Source: Leptonema sp964619535
GTDB taxonomy: Bacteria > Spirochaetota > Leptospiria > Leptospirales > Leptonemataceae
Reading direction: 5' to 3'
DNA: 64,000 nt
Assembly (NCBI GenBank): GCA_964619535.1
Contig: CAZUEX010000002.1
Coordinates: 343,650-407,649, forward strand
Shown here: one piece after another, positions 54,309 to 61,790 of the stretch
How the letters are laid out: each line of letters begins with the position of its first letter
How positions within the stretch are numbered: position 1 is the first letter of the stretch
Notes under the pieces: generated by a model
What the model was told of the DNA's origin: nothing
The model's database searches: none
What the model saw: the letters and a program-made list of their open reading frames with translations, nothing else
Position numbers and translations under genes: made by a program

Positions 54309-55187
54309 CTATGCTCGAAGAGCGGTACGCAGGTTCAGACGCATAAAGTTCTCAACGTCGGCTCCGGCCTTCATGCCCGTAAAAAGCTCAAACTGCAAGA
54401 CAGCCTGGTAGAGAAGCATCCAGTACCCGGGAACGATGGCGGCCTTCTTTTTTCTGGCCACCGAAAGGAGGGGCGTCATCTCAGGAGTGTATACGATATC
54501 CATCACGGTCATATCAGGCCGCAGATAGGCCTCGGGTACCGGCAGGCTCAGATCAAAGCCTTTCATGCCAAGAGGTGTTGTGTTGATCAGGATGTGCGCA
54601 TCGTAGTCGAGCAGCTTTTCTTCTTTCAGGGCTGTAAGCCGGCCTGCCCATTCGGGACGTCTCTTTGTGAAGTAGCGAACAAAGGATCGGATTCTCGACA
54701 GGTTTCGTCCCGTAATGGCAATATGTTTTACCGGCGATGCCAGCAGGAGCTGGCCTACGATGGCACGGGCCGATCCGCCATAACCAACGACAACAACGTT
54801 CTTCCCCTTCAGGTCGCGCTGAACCGTCTGCAGGGCACGCATGGCACCCGGACCATCCGTATTGCTGGCAGAGAGGATGCGCCCGTTGCGGGTTTCGCGA
54901 ACAATGAGGGTGTTGGCAGCACCGGTAAGTTCTGTGAGGGCATCCCGTTCGTCGGCTGCCTTCGCCGCCCAGAGCTTGTGTGGAATCGTAACCGACAGAC
55001 CGCGAATGCCCATATGCAGAATGGACCTTTTTAGAAACGGGCCCGTTTGATCGACCGGGAAGGGAACATAGACGCCGGGAAATCCCACCTTTTGAAAGGC
55101 ACGATTGTGCAGGACAGGGCTGAATGAATGCGACACAGGATTTCCTATAATGCCGAAAACGGAGGTCTGACCCGTAATCCCTTTCAT
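54309..55187 (-). CDS. aroE: Shikimate dehydrogenase
   Basis: A 292-aa NADPH enzyme of the shikimate pathway, reducing 3-dehydroshikimate. Motifs: GIIGNPVSHSFSPVLHNRAF (about 12-31), GLSVTIPHK with catalytic Lys near 71, AANTLIV, NTDGPGAMRAL, VVVGYGGSARAIVGQL (cofactor loop) and NTTPLGM. The C-terminal DIVYTP and GYWMLLYQAVLQFELFTG segments complete the family pattern. It heads the minus-strand operon aroE-folC-pepP-lgt-ferritin-like. Confidence 0.95.
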   Translation of the reverse strand: MKGITGQTSVFGIIGNPVSHSFSPVLHNRAFQKVGFPGVYVPFPVDQTGPFLKRSILHMGIRGLSVTIPHKLWAAKAADERDALTELTGAANTLIVRETRNGRILSASNTDGPGAMRALQTVQRDLKGKNVVVVGYGGSARAIVGQLLLASPVKHIAITGRNLSRIRSFVRYFTKRRPEWAGRLTALKEEKLLDYDAHILINTTPLGMKGFDLSLPVPEAYLRPDMTVMDIVYTPEMTPLLSVARKKKAAIVPGYWMLLYQAVLQFELFTGMKAGADVENFMRLNLRTALRA

Positions 55188-55308
55188 GATGTCCGCTTTC
55201 TCATAAGATCGAGGTCAGGCCAGCGAAAAAGCTGCCGCTCGTTGCCAGGACGTGAATCTGTTGAAAACCTGGGGGGGATGAAAAAAGCTGCTTACAAAAG
55301 AGAGAGAT

Positions 55309-55644
55309 ATGGAGTTATTTATAAGCATCCTGCATCGGCTGGCAGATTTTCTCGTATACGGGTTGTCTGGCCTGGCCGCTGCCTATTACTACTATCATCA
55401 CCAGAAGAAGGACCTTCCAGGAGGCTACTGGGGAGCTGCCGTTGTGGCAATCATCGGCGCTGTACTGGTAACAATGCTGGCGGGTCAGGGAGCCTGGTTT
55501 AACAGGCTTGTATCCTGGCTGATGAATCCGAAGTTTGGCGATATCCTTCTGGTACGGGTGAACTTGATTACCGCCGTCATCGGCGCCTTTCTGTTTGTTT
55601 ATATCTTGAATCGAATCAACCAGAACCGCACCCGTCGCCAGTAA
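55309..55644 (+). CDS. Small integral membrane protein
   Basis: A 111-aa protein with three predicted helices: about 8-28, 38-60 (GGYWGAAVVAIIGAVLVTMLAG) and 80-101 (VNLITAVIGAFLFVYIL). The glycine-rich middle helix and short loops recall small transglycosylase-associated (GlsB/YeaQ) proteins, but the match is loose. AGAGAGA precedes the ATG by a few bases. It is divergent from aroE across 121 bases in which I see no clear promoter. Confidence 0.62.
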   Translation: MELFISILHRLADFLVYGLSGLAAAYYYYHHQKKDLPGGYWGAAVVAIIGAVLVTMLAGQGAWFNRLVSWLMNPKFGDILLVRVNLITAVIGAFLFVYILNRINQNRTRRQ

Positions 55645-55666
55645 GCGACCGTTCCGATCGACTCCT

Positions 55667-55697
55667 GTGCACCGGTCTGCCATTTTGACCGATGCAC
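55667..55697. terminator. Hairpin between convergent small genes
   Basis: GTGCACCGGTC and GACCGATGCAC pair with one mismatch across a 9-base loop, between the stop codons of the small membrane protein and the convergent secreted protein. The T-run is short, so it is a probable but not certain bidirectional terminator. Confidence 0.55.
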
Positions 55698-55705
55698 ACG
55701 ATATC

Positions 55706-56128
55706 TTAGCGCCTGCCAGGAAGAGTGGGCCATCCCGTACCGGAGTCTTCCGGTATGGTAACCCCTGGCTCGGTCATACCAAGCTTCTCGCGGAAGATGC
55801 GATAGAAGATATTCCCGTCCTGTCTGTCCTGGGTCGTCACCTTAACGAGAGACCCTTTGGTCTTTTCGTCCTGGTGAAAGCTGATGTCAGCGTATCGGTC
55901 CCCTGGCATAAGAGAGAGCACGAAGCCGAGTTTTCCATCCCTTGTTTCATTGTAGTGACGCATGACCCGGAAGCGGATGCCTGCCGAGCCAAGCTCATCT
56001 ATAAAGAGAGGAATGATTTCATGAACCGGCCTTGTACTCTGGTAAACCCGCGTTTCGGCCAGAAGGGCGCCAGGCAGGACGGCCAGTAGAAGGAAAAAGG
56101 ATAGGGATGTCGTCAACGTAGGTTTCAC
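55706..56128 (-). CDS. Small secreted protein of unknown function
   Basis: A 140-aa protein with a signal peptide (MKPTLTTSLSFFLLLAVLPGALLA-ET). The mature part has alternating strands (GIRFRVMRHYNETRDGKLGFVLSLMPGDRYADISF) and ends in a Pro/Gly-rich tail. It has no cysteine, so it should be a soluble periplasmic or outer-membrane-associated protein rather than a lipoprotein. I do not recognise it. It is divergent from the FliG-like gene, 66 bases apart. Confidence 0.68.
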   Translation of the reverse strand: MKPTLTTSLSFFLLLAVLPGALLAETRVYQSTRPVHEIIPLFIDELGSAGIRFRVMRHYNETRDGKLGFVLSLMPGDRYADISFHQDEKTKGSLVKVTTQDRQDGNIFYRIFREKLGMTEPGVTIPEDSGTGWPTLPGRR

Positions 56129-56194
56129 ACTGACATCATCGGAGTCCTTTCAAAAGACTTGACCCACTTTTCCTGATTCAGAACCTTAGCTGGA

Positions 56195-56512
56195 ATGGTT
56201 CTTACAGATCTGCTGTCATTTGACAATCTTGCTCTTTTTTATCTGCTGCGCGATACGCCGCCGAATGTGCTGGCACGGGTCTTTGTGCGCTCTGATGCCC
56301 GGCTGAGCGGAGCCTTGCTTGGTCTGATGACACCAAAGCAACGCGAGGCCATACACTATCTGATGGCCAAAGAGAATGACGGAGACGAAAAGACCTTTGC
56401 CGATGCCGTAGATGCCTTGCTGATCCTTGCCGACGATCTGATCCGCAAAGGCCTTGTTGTAAAAGAAGGCCGCTACTACTACGGCAAGCCAGCGGAAGAA
56501 AAGGCCCGCTAA
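56195..56512 (+). CDS. Free-standing FliG C-terminal-like domain protein
   Basis: A 105-aa soluble helical protein. DLLSFDNLALFYLLRDTPPNVLARVFVRSDARLSGALLGLMTPKQREAIHYLMA follows the layout of the FliG middle/C domain: a short helix, Leu-rich repeat, a loop, then a Met-x-x-x-x-Arg helix. The rest (ADAVDALLILADDLIRKGLVVKEGRYYYG) matches the end of FliG, where a helix is followed by a G-x-I/V strand. FliG is the rotor-torque protein of the flagellar motor and normally has about 330 aa. This copy lacks the N-terminal domain and the C-terminal torque-helix motif. The family call is from pattern only; no flagellar gene is nearby. Confidence 0.55.
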   Translation: MVLTDLLSFDNLALFYLLRDTPPNVLARVFVRSDARLSGALLGLMTPKQREAIHYLMAKENDGDEKTFADAVDALLILADDLIRKGLVVKEGRYYYGKPAEEKAR

Positions 56513-56548
56513 CCGGGAACGAGGCACACCTGCAGGCAAGCCCCCGTT

Positions 56549-56564
56549 CAGCCCTTTCTGGCTG
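56549..56564 (+). terminator. Short hairpin after the FliG-like gene
   Basis: CAGCC-ctttct-GGCTG is a perfect 5-bp stem 37 bases after the stop codon, without a T-tract. It is a weak terminator candidate. Confidence 0.3.
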
Positions 56565-56624
56565 TAAATCAGCTGTTCTCAGCGTTATCAGGCTCTTCCT
56601 GCCCTTAACTTCCGATAATGTATC

Positions 56625-56637
56625 TTATGTCACATAA
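56625..56637. repeat. 13-bp palindrome TTATGTCACATAA
   Basis: TTATG-TCA-CATAA is a short perfect inverted repeat in A/T-rich sequence just ahead of the two hairpins in this intergenic region. It could be a regulator site or part of a promoter region; this rests on symmetry and location only. Confidence 0.3.
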
Positions 56638-56649
56638 ATGGCGAGCAGG

Positions 56650-56730
56650 GCAACCGGCCGAAAAATGACCGGTTGCTGCCATAAGGCCGAAACCTTATGG
56701 CAGGATTTCTTCTTTCAGGATTTCTTCTTT
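56650..56730. ncRNA. Candidate structured RNA: two tandem hairpins plus a tandem repeat
   Basis: Hairpin 1 is GCAACCGG...CCGGTTGC (56650-56657 with 56669-56676, 11-base loop). Hairpin 2 is an 11-bp perfect stem CTGCCATAAGG/CCTTATGGCAG (56676-56703) with hexaloop CCGAAA. Both loops begin CCGAAA. The unit CAGGATTTCTTCTTT follows, repeated exactly twice (56701-56715, 56716-56730), giving a pyrimidine-rich plus-strand tail. The region lies between the FliG-like gene and the leuC stop and has no ORF. It could be a small RNA or leader on the plus strand, or a 3' structure of leuC on the minus strand. Confidence 0.45.
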
Positions 56731-56775
56731 AAAATGTGATCCTGACGAAAAGCTTCTCAAGGCGCCAATCGAGGA

Positions 56776-58212
56776 TCAGACGCCGGCAGAGCTCCGTGCA
56801 TATTCTCGGATGTCCACAAAATGGCCCTCAATCGCCGCCGCTGCTGCCATCTCGGGGCTTACGAGATGGGTACGGCCGCCACGTCCCTGGCGCCCTTCAA
56901 AGTTCCTGTTGGACGTAGAGGCAGATCGATCCCCCGGGTTCAGGAAGTCGTCGTTCATGGCCAGGCACATGGAACATCCGGCAAAACGCCATTCAAAACC
57001 GGCCTCTGTGAAGATCCTGTCCAGGCCTTCCTCGACGGCCTGTCGAAAGACCCGACCCGAGCCAGGAACAACGATGGCACGAACGCCGTCCTTGACGCGA
57101 CGGCCTTTTACGATGTCTGCAGCCTTTCGCAGGTCTTCGATACGTGAGTTCGTGCAGGATCCAATGAAAACGGTGTTTACAGTAATATCGCTGATTTTCT
57201 GTCCCGGCTTCAGATCCATATAAGCCAGGGCATGTCGCGCAGATTCGCGTTCCACCGGATCACTGATCGACTCCGGATCGGGAACCGTTCCATCAACCGG
57301 AGCCACCTGGCCAGGGTTCGTTCCCCAGGTCACCATCGGTGCGATCGATGCTGCATCGATGTCGATTACAGCGTCGAATTTTGCTCCTTCATCGGAGCGT
57401 AAAGTCTTCCAGTATTCGACGGCCTTTTCGAAATCCTCGCCTTTCGGTGCATAGTCTCTTCCGCGAAGATACTCGAACGTTGTTTCGTCCGGGGCAATCA
57501 GTCCGGCACGGGCGCCGGCCTCGATGGACATGTTGCAGACGGTCATGCGACCTTCCATGCTGAGGTTCTCGATTGCCTCACCGGCATACTCGATTACGTA
57601 GCCCGTTCCCCCCTGGGTGGTCAGGCGGCCGATAATGGCCAGGATGATATCCTTGGCGGTAACTCCAGGTCCCGTCTTGCCGTTTACGCGAATCAGCATC
57701 GTTTTCGACTTACGCTGCTGCAGGGTCTGCGTGGCCAGAACATGTTCTACTTCTGATGTGCCGATGCCAAAGGCCAGAGCTCCAAAGGCACCGTGTGTGG
57801 ACGTATGAGAGTCCCCGCAAACGATAACGGTTCCCGGCAGTGTGATGCCCATTTCCGGACCGATGACGTGGACGATTCCCTGGTCGGGGCTGTTCAGGTC
57901 AAAAAGCGTTACACCGAACTCGTCGCAGTTCTTTTTCAGTGTTTCCATCTGCAGGCGCGAGATCTCCCCCGCTCCATTCCAGTCCCTGGTACGCGTGGAT
58001 ACGTTGTGGTCCATCGTAGCAAACGTAAGCTCAGGATGTCGCAGTTTTCGGCCGTGCAGACGCAGGCCTTCAAAAGCCTGTGGAGATGTTACTTCGTGAA
58101 CAAGATGCCTATCAATGAATAGCAGGGCAGCTGTTTGGGGATCATCATGAACGAGATGAGCATCCCAGATCTTTTCATACATTGTGCGAGGGGCTGATTT
58201 GTGACTGGACAT
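56776..58212 (-). CDS. leuC: 3-isopropylmalate dehydratase large subunit
   Basis: A 478-aa aconitase-family enzyme of leucine biosynthesis that isomerises 2- to 3-isopropylmalate with the small subunit LeuD. Iron-sulfur ligands are in FIGSCTNSR (Cys near 350) and GCSMCLAMN (Cys near 413 and 416). Other motifs are TMYEKIWDAHLV, DHNVSTRTRD, VCGDSHTSTHGAFGALAFGIGTSEVEHVLATQTL and TSNRNFEGRQGRGGRTHLVSPEMAAAAAI. It is full length. No leuD follows; downstream lies only the structured intergenic region. The companion subunit must be elsewhere. Confidence 0.96.
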   Translation of the reverse strand: MSSHKSAPRTMYEKIWDAHLVHDDPQTAALLFIDRHLVHEVTSPQAFEGLRLHGRKLRHPELTFATMDHNVSTRTRDWNGAGEISRLQMETLKKNCDEFGVTLFDLNSPDQGIVHVIGPEMGITLPGTVIVCGDSHTSTHGAFGALAFGIGTSEVEHVLATQTLQQRKSKTMLIRVNGKTGPGVTAKDIILAIIGRLTTQGGTGYVIEYAGEAIENLSMEGRMTVCNMSIEAGARAGLIAPDETTFEYLRGRDYAPKGEDFEKAVEYWKTLRSDEGAKFDAVIDIDAASIAPMVTWGTNPGQVAPVDGTVPDPESISDPVERESARHALAYMDLKPGQKISDITVNTVFIGSCTNSRIEDLRKAADIVKGRRVKDGVRAIVVPGSGRVFRQAVEEGLDRIFTEAGFEWRFAGCSMCLAMNDDFLNPGDRSASTSNRNFEGRQGRGGRTHLVSPEMAAAAAIEGHFVDIREYARSSAGV

Positions 58213-58296
58213 GGTACCAATTTACTGAAACAATGCTACAGAGCAAACAAAAGACGGCTTGCGAAAAGGGGCTGTAGCATAGCCCATACGGTATCC

Positions 58297-60138
58297 ATGA
58301 TCGAATTTTTTAAGAAATTGCTGCCTGCTTCGAGCGTGGACGAAGAGGAGACGGTTCCCGCTGTGCGGTCTGAACCGCCCGCCACCTGGTCCATTCCCGA
58401 CAGGTATCGAATCAAAAAGGGTGAGGATGGCTCCGTTCTCACCTGCCTTGAGTCGCCAAACATCGTTCTGCGCATTCAAAAGGGACGGGTTGTAAGCGGA
58501 CCGAATGCCAGAAAATCCCCGGAACGCACCATCTTTCTGGACGGTGCGGCCGGGGGAGAACCCTTCATGGATCACGATAAGCAGATCTATAACCTGGATC
58601 ATCATGAAGGCGTAGAACGTTCGTTCACCCTTTCCACATGCGAGCAGGCCCTGATCATGGTTCGCAAGGGCCTGAACTTGAAAGACAAGAACTGGACGAT
58701 ATACGCCAACGAACCGGACCTGGACACCCTGCTTGCCATCTGGATTTTATTGAATCATCTTCATCTAACCCCGGAACGCTCCCATGTTTTAACCGAGATT
58801 GTTCCCCTGATTCGCCTGGAAGGTATCATCGATGCCATCGGCCTGGAACACATTGAGCTTCTGGCCTTTCCTCCAGAGTTGCTTGAACGCACTCGCCGAC
58901 GCCTGGAGAAACTGCGCGAAGAGGAGCTGACCCTTAAGAAAGAGGGAAAGTGGAACGATCTCGATTACACCGAGTATACGTATCGCATGCTGAAGAAGAT
59001 CGATAACATCATCTTTCGCGTGCAGGATTTTCGTGACTTCAAAGGCGTCGTAGAACTGGCAAGGGCCGACATTACAGAAACAGATGCCGCCGTGGTCTAT
59101 CACTGTGATATGGGCATCTATGAGCTGGAAGAGTATCTGACCAAGCTGTATGGCCGAAAGCCTACGTTTATCATTCTACAGAAGGACCGTCGTAACTATA
59201 CGATTCGCAAAGGCGATATGTTCTCTCCGCTGAAACTGGAGCGGATCTACGAACGCCTGAATCTGTTTGACCCGGCCGTTTCGGGTCATGATGCAGAGAA
59301 TCGCTGGGGAGGCTCGGGCGATATCGGCGGTTCGCCGCGTGCCACGGGAACGAGCCTGTCTGCTTCGCGAATCGTTCATCTTTGCAGAGAAGCCTTTATT
59401 GAAACCGATCCTGTTACCAAAGGCCGTCTGCTGCTGCGTGCCATCGTCTATGGCATGATTCCACAGCTGCTCGGATGGCTGACCATGATCGCCGGGCTGT
59501 TCTTCCCTCCGTTTGAACGTTTTCTCACCGTTCCCGTCCTTGGGTTAACGACCGGGTCGTTTGTTTTCTTGATGGCATTGACCCTCGTCGTCTTTTATTT
59601 CAGTGAGATTCGACGATCCCCCACCTCGTACGGTCTGCGCCTGGCTGTCGGTTGGGACTGGCTGCGTCTGGTTCCAGCCGCCGTTCTTATGGGACTGGTC
59701 GGTGGCGTTCGGTTACCTTTACAGTACAGTCAGAATGGCGGTGCCTCCGAATGGTTTCTGGGAGTGGTTTTGCTGCCTGCCTTAACCGCACTGCTTTATT
59801 CAAGTGCCATCCATGGCAATCTGGTACCCCACTTTCCCATTCAACGGTTTCGCGGGCCTTTCTTTCTCTCAACCCCTGCCCTGTTTGCTGCCCTGGCGCT
59901 TGCCTGCGGCTATGCCCTGACTCCGGTCGATATGGTTTCACTGCTCGATACTATGGGACCGTGGTTACTTCCTGACACGGGCTATGAGCATATGGGCATC
60001 ATAAGAAAGATTGCATCTCTGCCGATATTCTTCGGCTACGCTCTGTCTTTGAATCTGATCCGCGAAAGAACCGAAAGCGTTCTTCCTGCTTTAGGGATTC
60101 ATACCCTGTTGACGATTCTACTTGCCCTGTTCCTGTAA
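58297..60138 (+). CDS. Large membrane protein with DHH-containing cytosolic domain and CPBP-like membrane half
   Basis: A 613-aa protein. The N-terminal 370 residues are soluble, with FLDGAAGGEPFMDHDKQIYNLDHHEGVERSF (about 95-125) and WTIYANEPDLDTLLAIWILLNHL (about 145-167). DHD, DHH and the DLD cluster look like metal-binding motifs of DHH-type phosphoesterases, though the order is not the standard one. The C-terminal 220 residues hold about seven helices, arranged like a CPBP (CAAX-protease-like) domain, but the EExxxR catalytic motif is replaced by LPALTALLYSSAIHG. The ATG at 58297 is preferred to 58201, which overlaps leuC. Function is unknown. Confidence 0.7.
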   Translation: MIEFFKKLLPASSVDEEETVPAVRSEPPATWSIPDRYRIKKGEDGSVLTCLESPNIVLRIQKGRVVSGPNARKSPERTIFLDGAAGGEPFMDHDKQIYNLDHHEGVERSFTLSTCEQALIMVRKGLNLKDKNWTIYANEPDLDTLLAIWILLNHLHLTPERSHVLTEIVPLIRLEGIIDAIGLEHIELLAFPPELLERTRRRLEKLREEELTLKKEGKWNDLDYTEYTYRMLKKIDNIIFRVQDFRDFKGVVELARADITETDAAVVYHCDMGIYELEEYLTKLYGRKPTFIILQKDRRNYTIRKGDMFSPLKLERIYERLNLFDPAVSGHDAENRWGGSGDIGGSPRATGTSLSASRIVHLCREAFIETDPVTKGRLLLRAIVYGMIPQLLGWLTMIAGLFFPPFERFLTVPVLGLTTGSFVFLMALTLVVFYFSEIRRSPTSYGLRLAVGWDWLRLVPAAVLMGLVGGVRLPLQYSQNGGASEWFLGVVLLPALTALLYSSAIHGNLVPHFPIQRFRGPFFLSTPALFAALALACGYALTPVDMVSLLDTMGPWLLPDTGYEHMGIIRKIASLPIFFGYALSLNLIRERTESVLPALGIHTLLTILLALFL

Positions 60139-60184
60139 TCGGTCAGGGCAAGTAGAACAGTACGGAGCGAAACGCCATCCAGGG

Positions 60185-60601
60185 TTAATCCATTCGATAC
60201 TGCTTGCTACGCGACAGGTACTTCAACAGATCGGTGGAAGTAAGGATACCGATTACGGATTCATCGGCCCTGGACACAACAAGGATGGCATGTATGTTAT
60301 TGTCTACCATGGCCGCGGCTGCCTGATCGATGCCCACGTCTTCGTAATAGGCGAAGATCGGTGTGGTCATGATGTCACGAACGCGTAGATCGTAATTTTC
60401 GGTTGTCAGCATCCGGATGATGCTCATAAACTGGTCAAGATCCTTGCGAGACAGCATTCCGATGATCTCGCCCTTCTCTTTTACGGGCAGGTGATGGATG
60501 CGGTGTTTCTGATACACTTCAAGCTGATCGATAGCCCTGGCCTCTGGATCTATTGTAATGGGATCGGGTGTCATCAGTTCTGCAATCGTAATGGCCTTCA
60601 T
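60185..60601 (-). CDS. CBS-domain pair protein
   Basis: A 138-aa protein made almost wholly of two CBS motifs: ITIAELMTPDPITIDPEARAIDQLEVYQKHRIHHLPVKEKGEIIGMLSRKDL and VRDIMTTPIFAYYEDVGIDQAAAAMVDNNIHAILVVSRADESVIGILTSTDLLKYL. Such pairs bind adenine nucleotides and sense energy state, usually acting on a partner protein. MKAITIAELM at 60601 matches the common family start. The frame stays open to ATGs at 60691 and 60703, but that segment would overlap the divergent gene and reads through T-rich leader. Confidence 0.82.
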   Translation of the reverse strand: MKAITIAELMTPDPITIDPEARAIDQLEVYQKHRIHHLPVKEKGEIIGMLSRKDLDQFMSIIRMLTTENYDLRVRDIMTTPIFAYYEDVGIDQAAAAMVDNNIHAILVVSRADESVIGILTSTDLLKYLSRSKQYRMD

Positions 60602-60683
60602 CGGTTCCGCTGTCCTTGATGGTTTTCGGTATTTTCTGTATAGAGAAAGTAGCTGCGATTCGAAATCAATTTTTTTTTGAGCG

Positions 60684-61790
60684 ATGGACATGAAAAACGC
60701 CATAGAAACAAGCGGAGAGATGCATTTCGCCGGTATCAGTCTCGACAGCGCCGGAAAGGGATTTCACGTATGTGTGATTGATGATGATGGCACCGTTACC
60801 GATCTGGTTCGGCTGAAAACAGCAGAGTCTGTTTCGCGCTATCTAAAGCATCTGCGGCCGCAGTGCATTGCTGTGGATGGGCCGTCCTGCTCCATCAGTC
60901 CGGTCAGAAAACGATATGAGGCTGAATTCCCGATTCAGGCGATCGAATCCGGTGGTGCCTGGAGTCAGGTAACTGAGGAGCGGCATAGAGAGTGGATGCT
61001 ACAATCCCGCTTTCTCTGGTCAATCCTTCGAGGGGACTTCCCGGACATTCCAATCTGTGAAACATTGCCTGCTGCTGTGCAGGACCGGGTGTTAACAGAA
61101 GAGGCTCGACTGCCACTGTCCATGATGCAGAGTCGTATACTTCGCGGCCACGTTAAAGATTTCTTTGATTCTTTTCTGGCAGCCGTTGCCGCGAAAAAGA
61201 TCTACCACAATGAGGCCGAAATATTCGGCATCGACGACGAACCGGGCCCTGTATACCTTCCTTCTGACCCCTTTCGCGACTACACTCTCTGTGTACCCGT
61301 GCAAAACGGTCAAGTTCTGCTCGGGCGCAAAAAGCGCGGGCTCGGTGAGGGATACTGGAACGGCTTCGGAGGCAAGGTCGAGGCCGAGGAAACGATCGGA
61401 GCTGCAGCCATTCGGGAGCTCTTCGAAGAGGTGAAGCTGAAGGCCCGGGTACGCGACCTTGTTCCGGCCGGTTTGCTTTTCTTTACTTTTGATGATCCGT
61501 CCATCCACCCCATACGCGGTACGGTTTTTCGCCTGGAGACGTTTTCGGGAAATCCTGACGAATCGGAAGAGATGTCCCCTCGATGGTTTGCCGAGGATGC
61601 CATCCCCTACGACCAGATGTGGGGGGATGATACCTACTGGTTTCCATTGCTTCTCGAAAAACGTCCCTTTGTAGCCTCGTTTCACGTTGGCCCGAACAAT
61701 TCTATCGTAAGACGTACGGTCGTGGAAACCGAGGCCGTCTTTGCCGTGATTCAGCGCGGGAAGAGTCGTCGTCCGCGTTTATCGATATAG
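60684..61790 (+). CDS. DUF429-Nudix fusion (MTH1-like oxidised purine NTP hydrolase)
   Basis: A 368-aa two-domain protein. The N-terminal part (about 14-180) matches DUF429, a predicted RNase H-fold nuclease: FAGISLDSAG, CIAVDGPS, CETLPAAV and HVKDFFDSFLAAVAA. The C-terminal part (about 195-350) is a Nudix hydrolase with box GKVEAEETIGAAAIRELFEEV (about 229-249). VLLGRKKRGLGEGYWNGFGGK and MWGDDTYWFPLLLEKRPFVASF match the MTH1/NUDT1 type that hydrolyses 8-oxo-dGTP. ATGs at 60684 and 60690 are both possible. The last 40 bases overlap the convergent WG-repeat gene. Confidence 0.83.
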   Translation: MDMKNAIETSGEMHFAGISLDSAGKGFHVCVIDDDGTVTDLVRLKTAESVSRYLKHLRPQCIAVDGPSCSISPVRKRYEAEFPIQAIESGGAWSQVTEERHREWMLQSRFLWSILRGDFPDIPICETLPAAVQDRVLTEEARLPLSMMQSRILRGHVKDFFDSFLAAVAAKKIYHNEAEIFGIDDEPGPVYLPSDPFRDYTLCVPVQNGQVLLGRKKRGLGEGYWNGFGGKVEAEETIGAAAIRELFEEVKLKARVRDLVPAGLLFFTFDDPSIHPIRGTVFRLETFSGNPDESEEMSPRWFAEDAIPYDQMWGDDTYWFPLLLEKRPFVASFHVGPNNSIVRRTVVETEAVFAVIQRGKSRRPRLSI

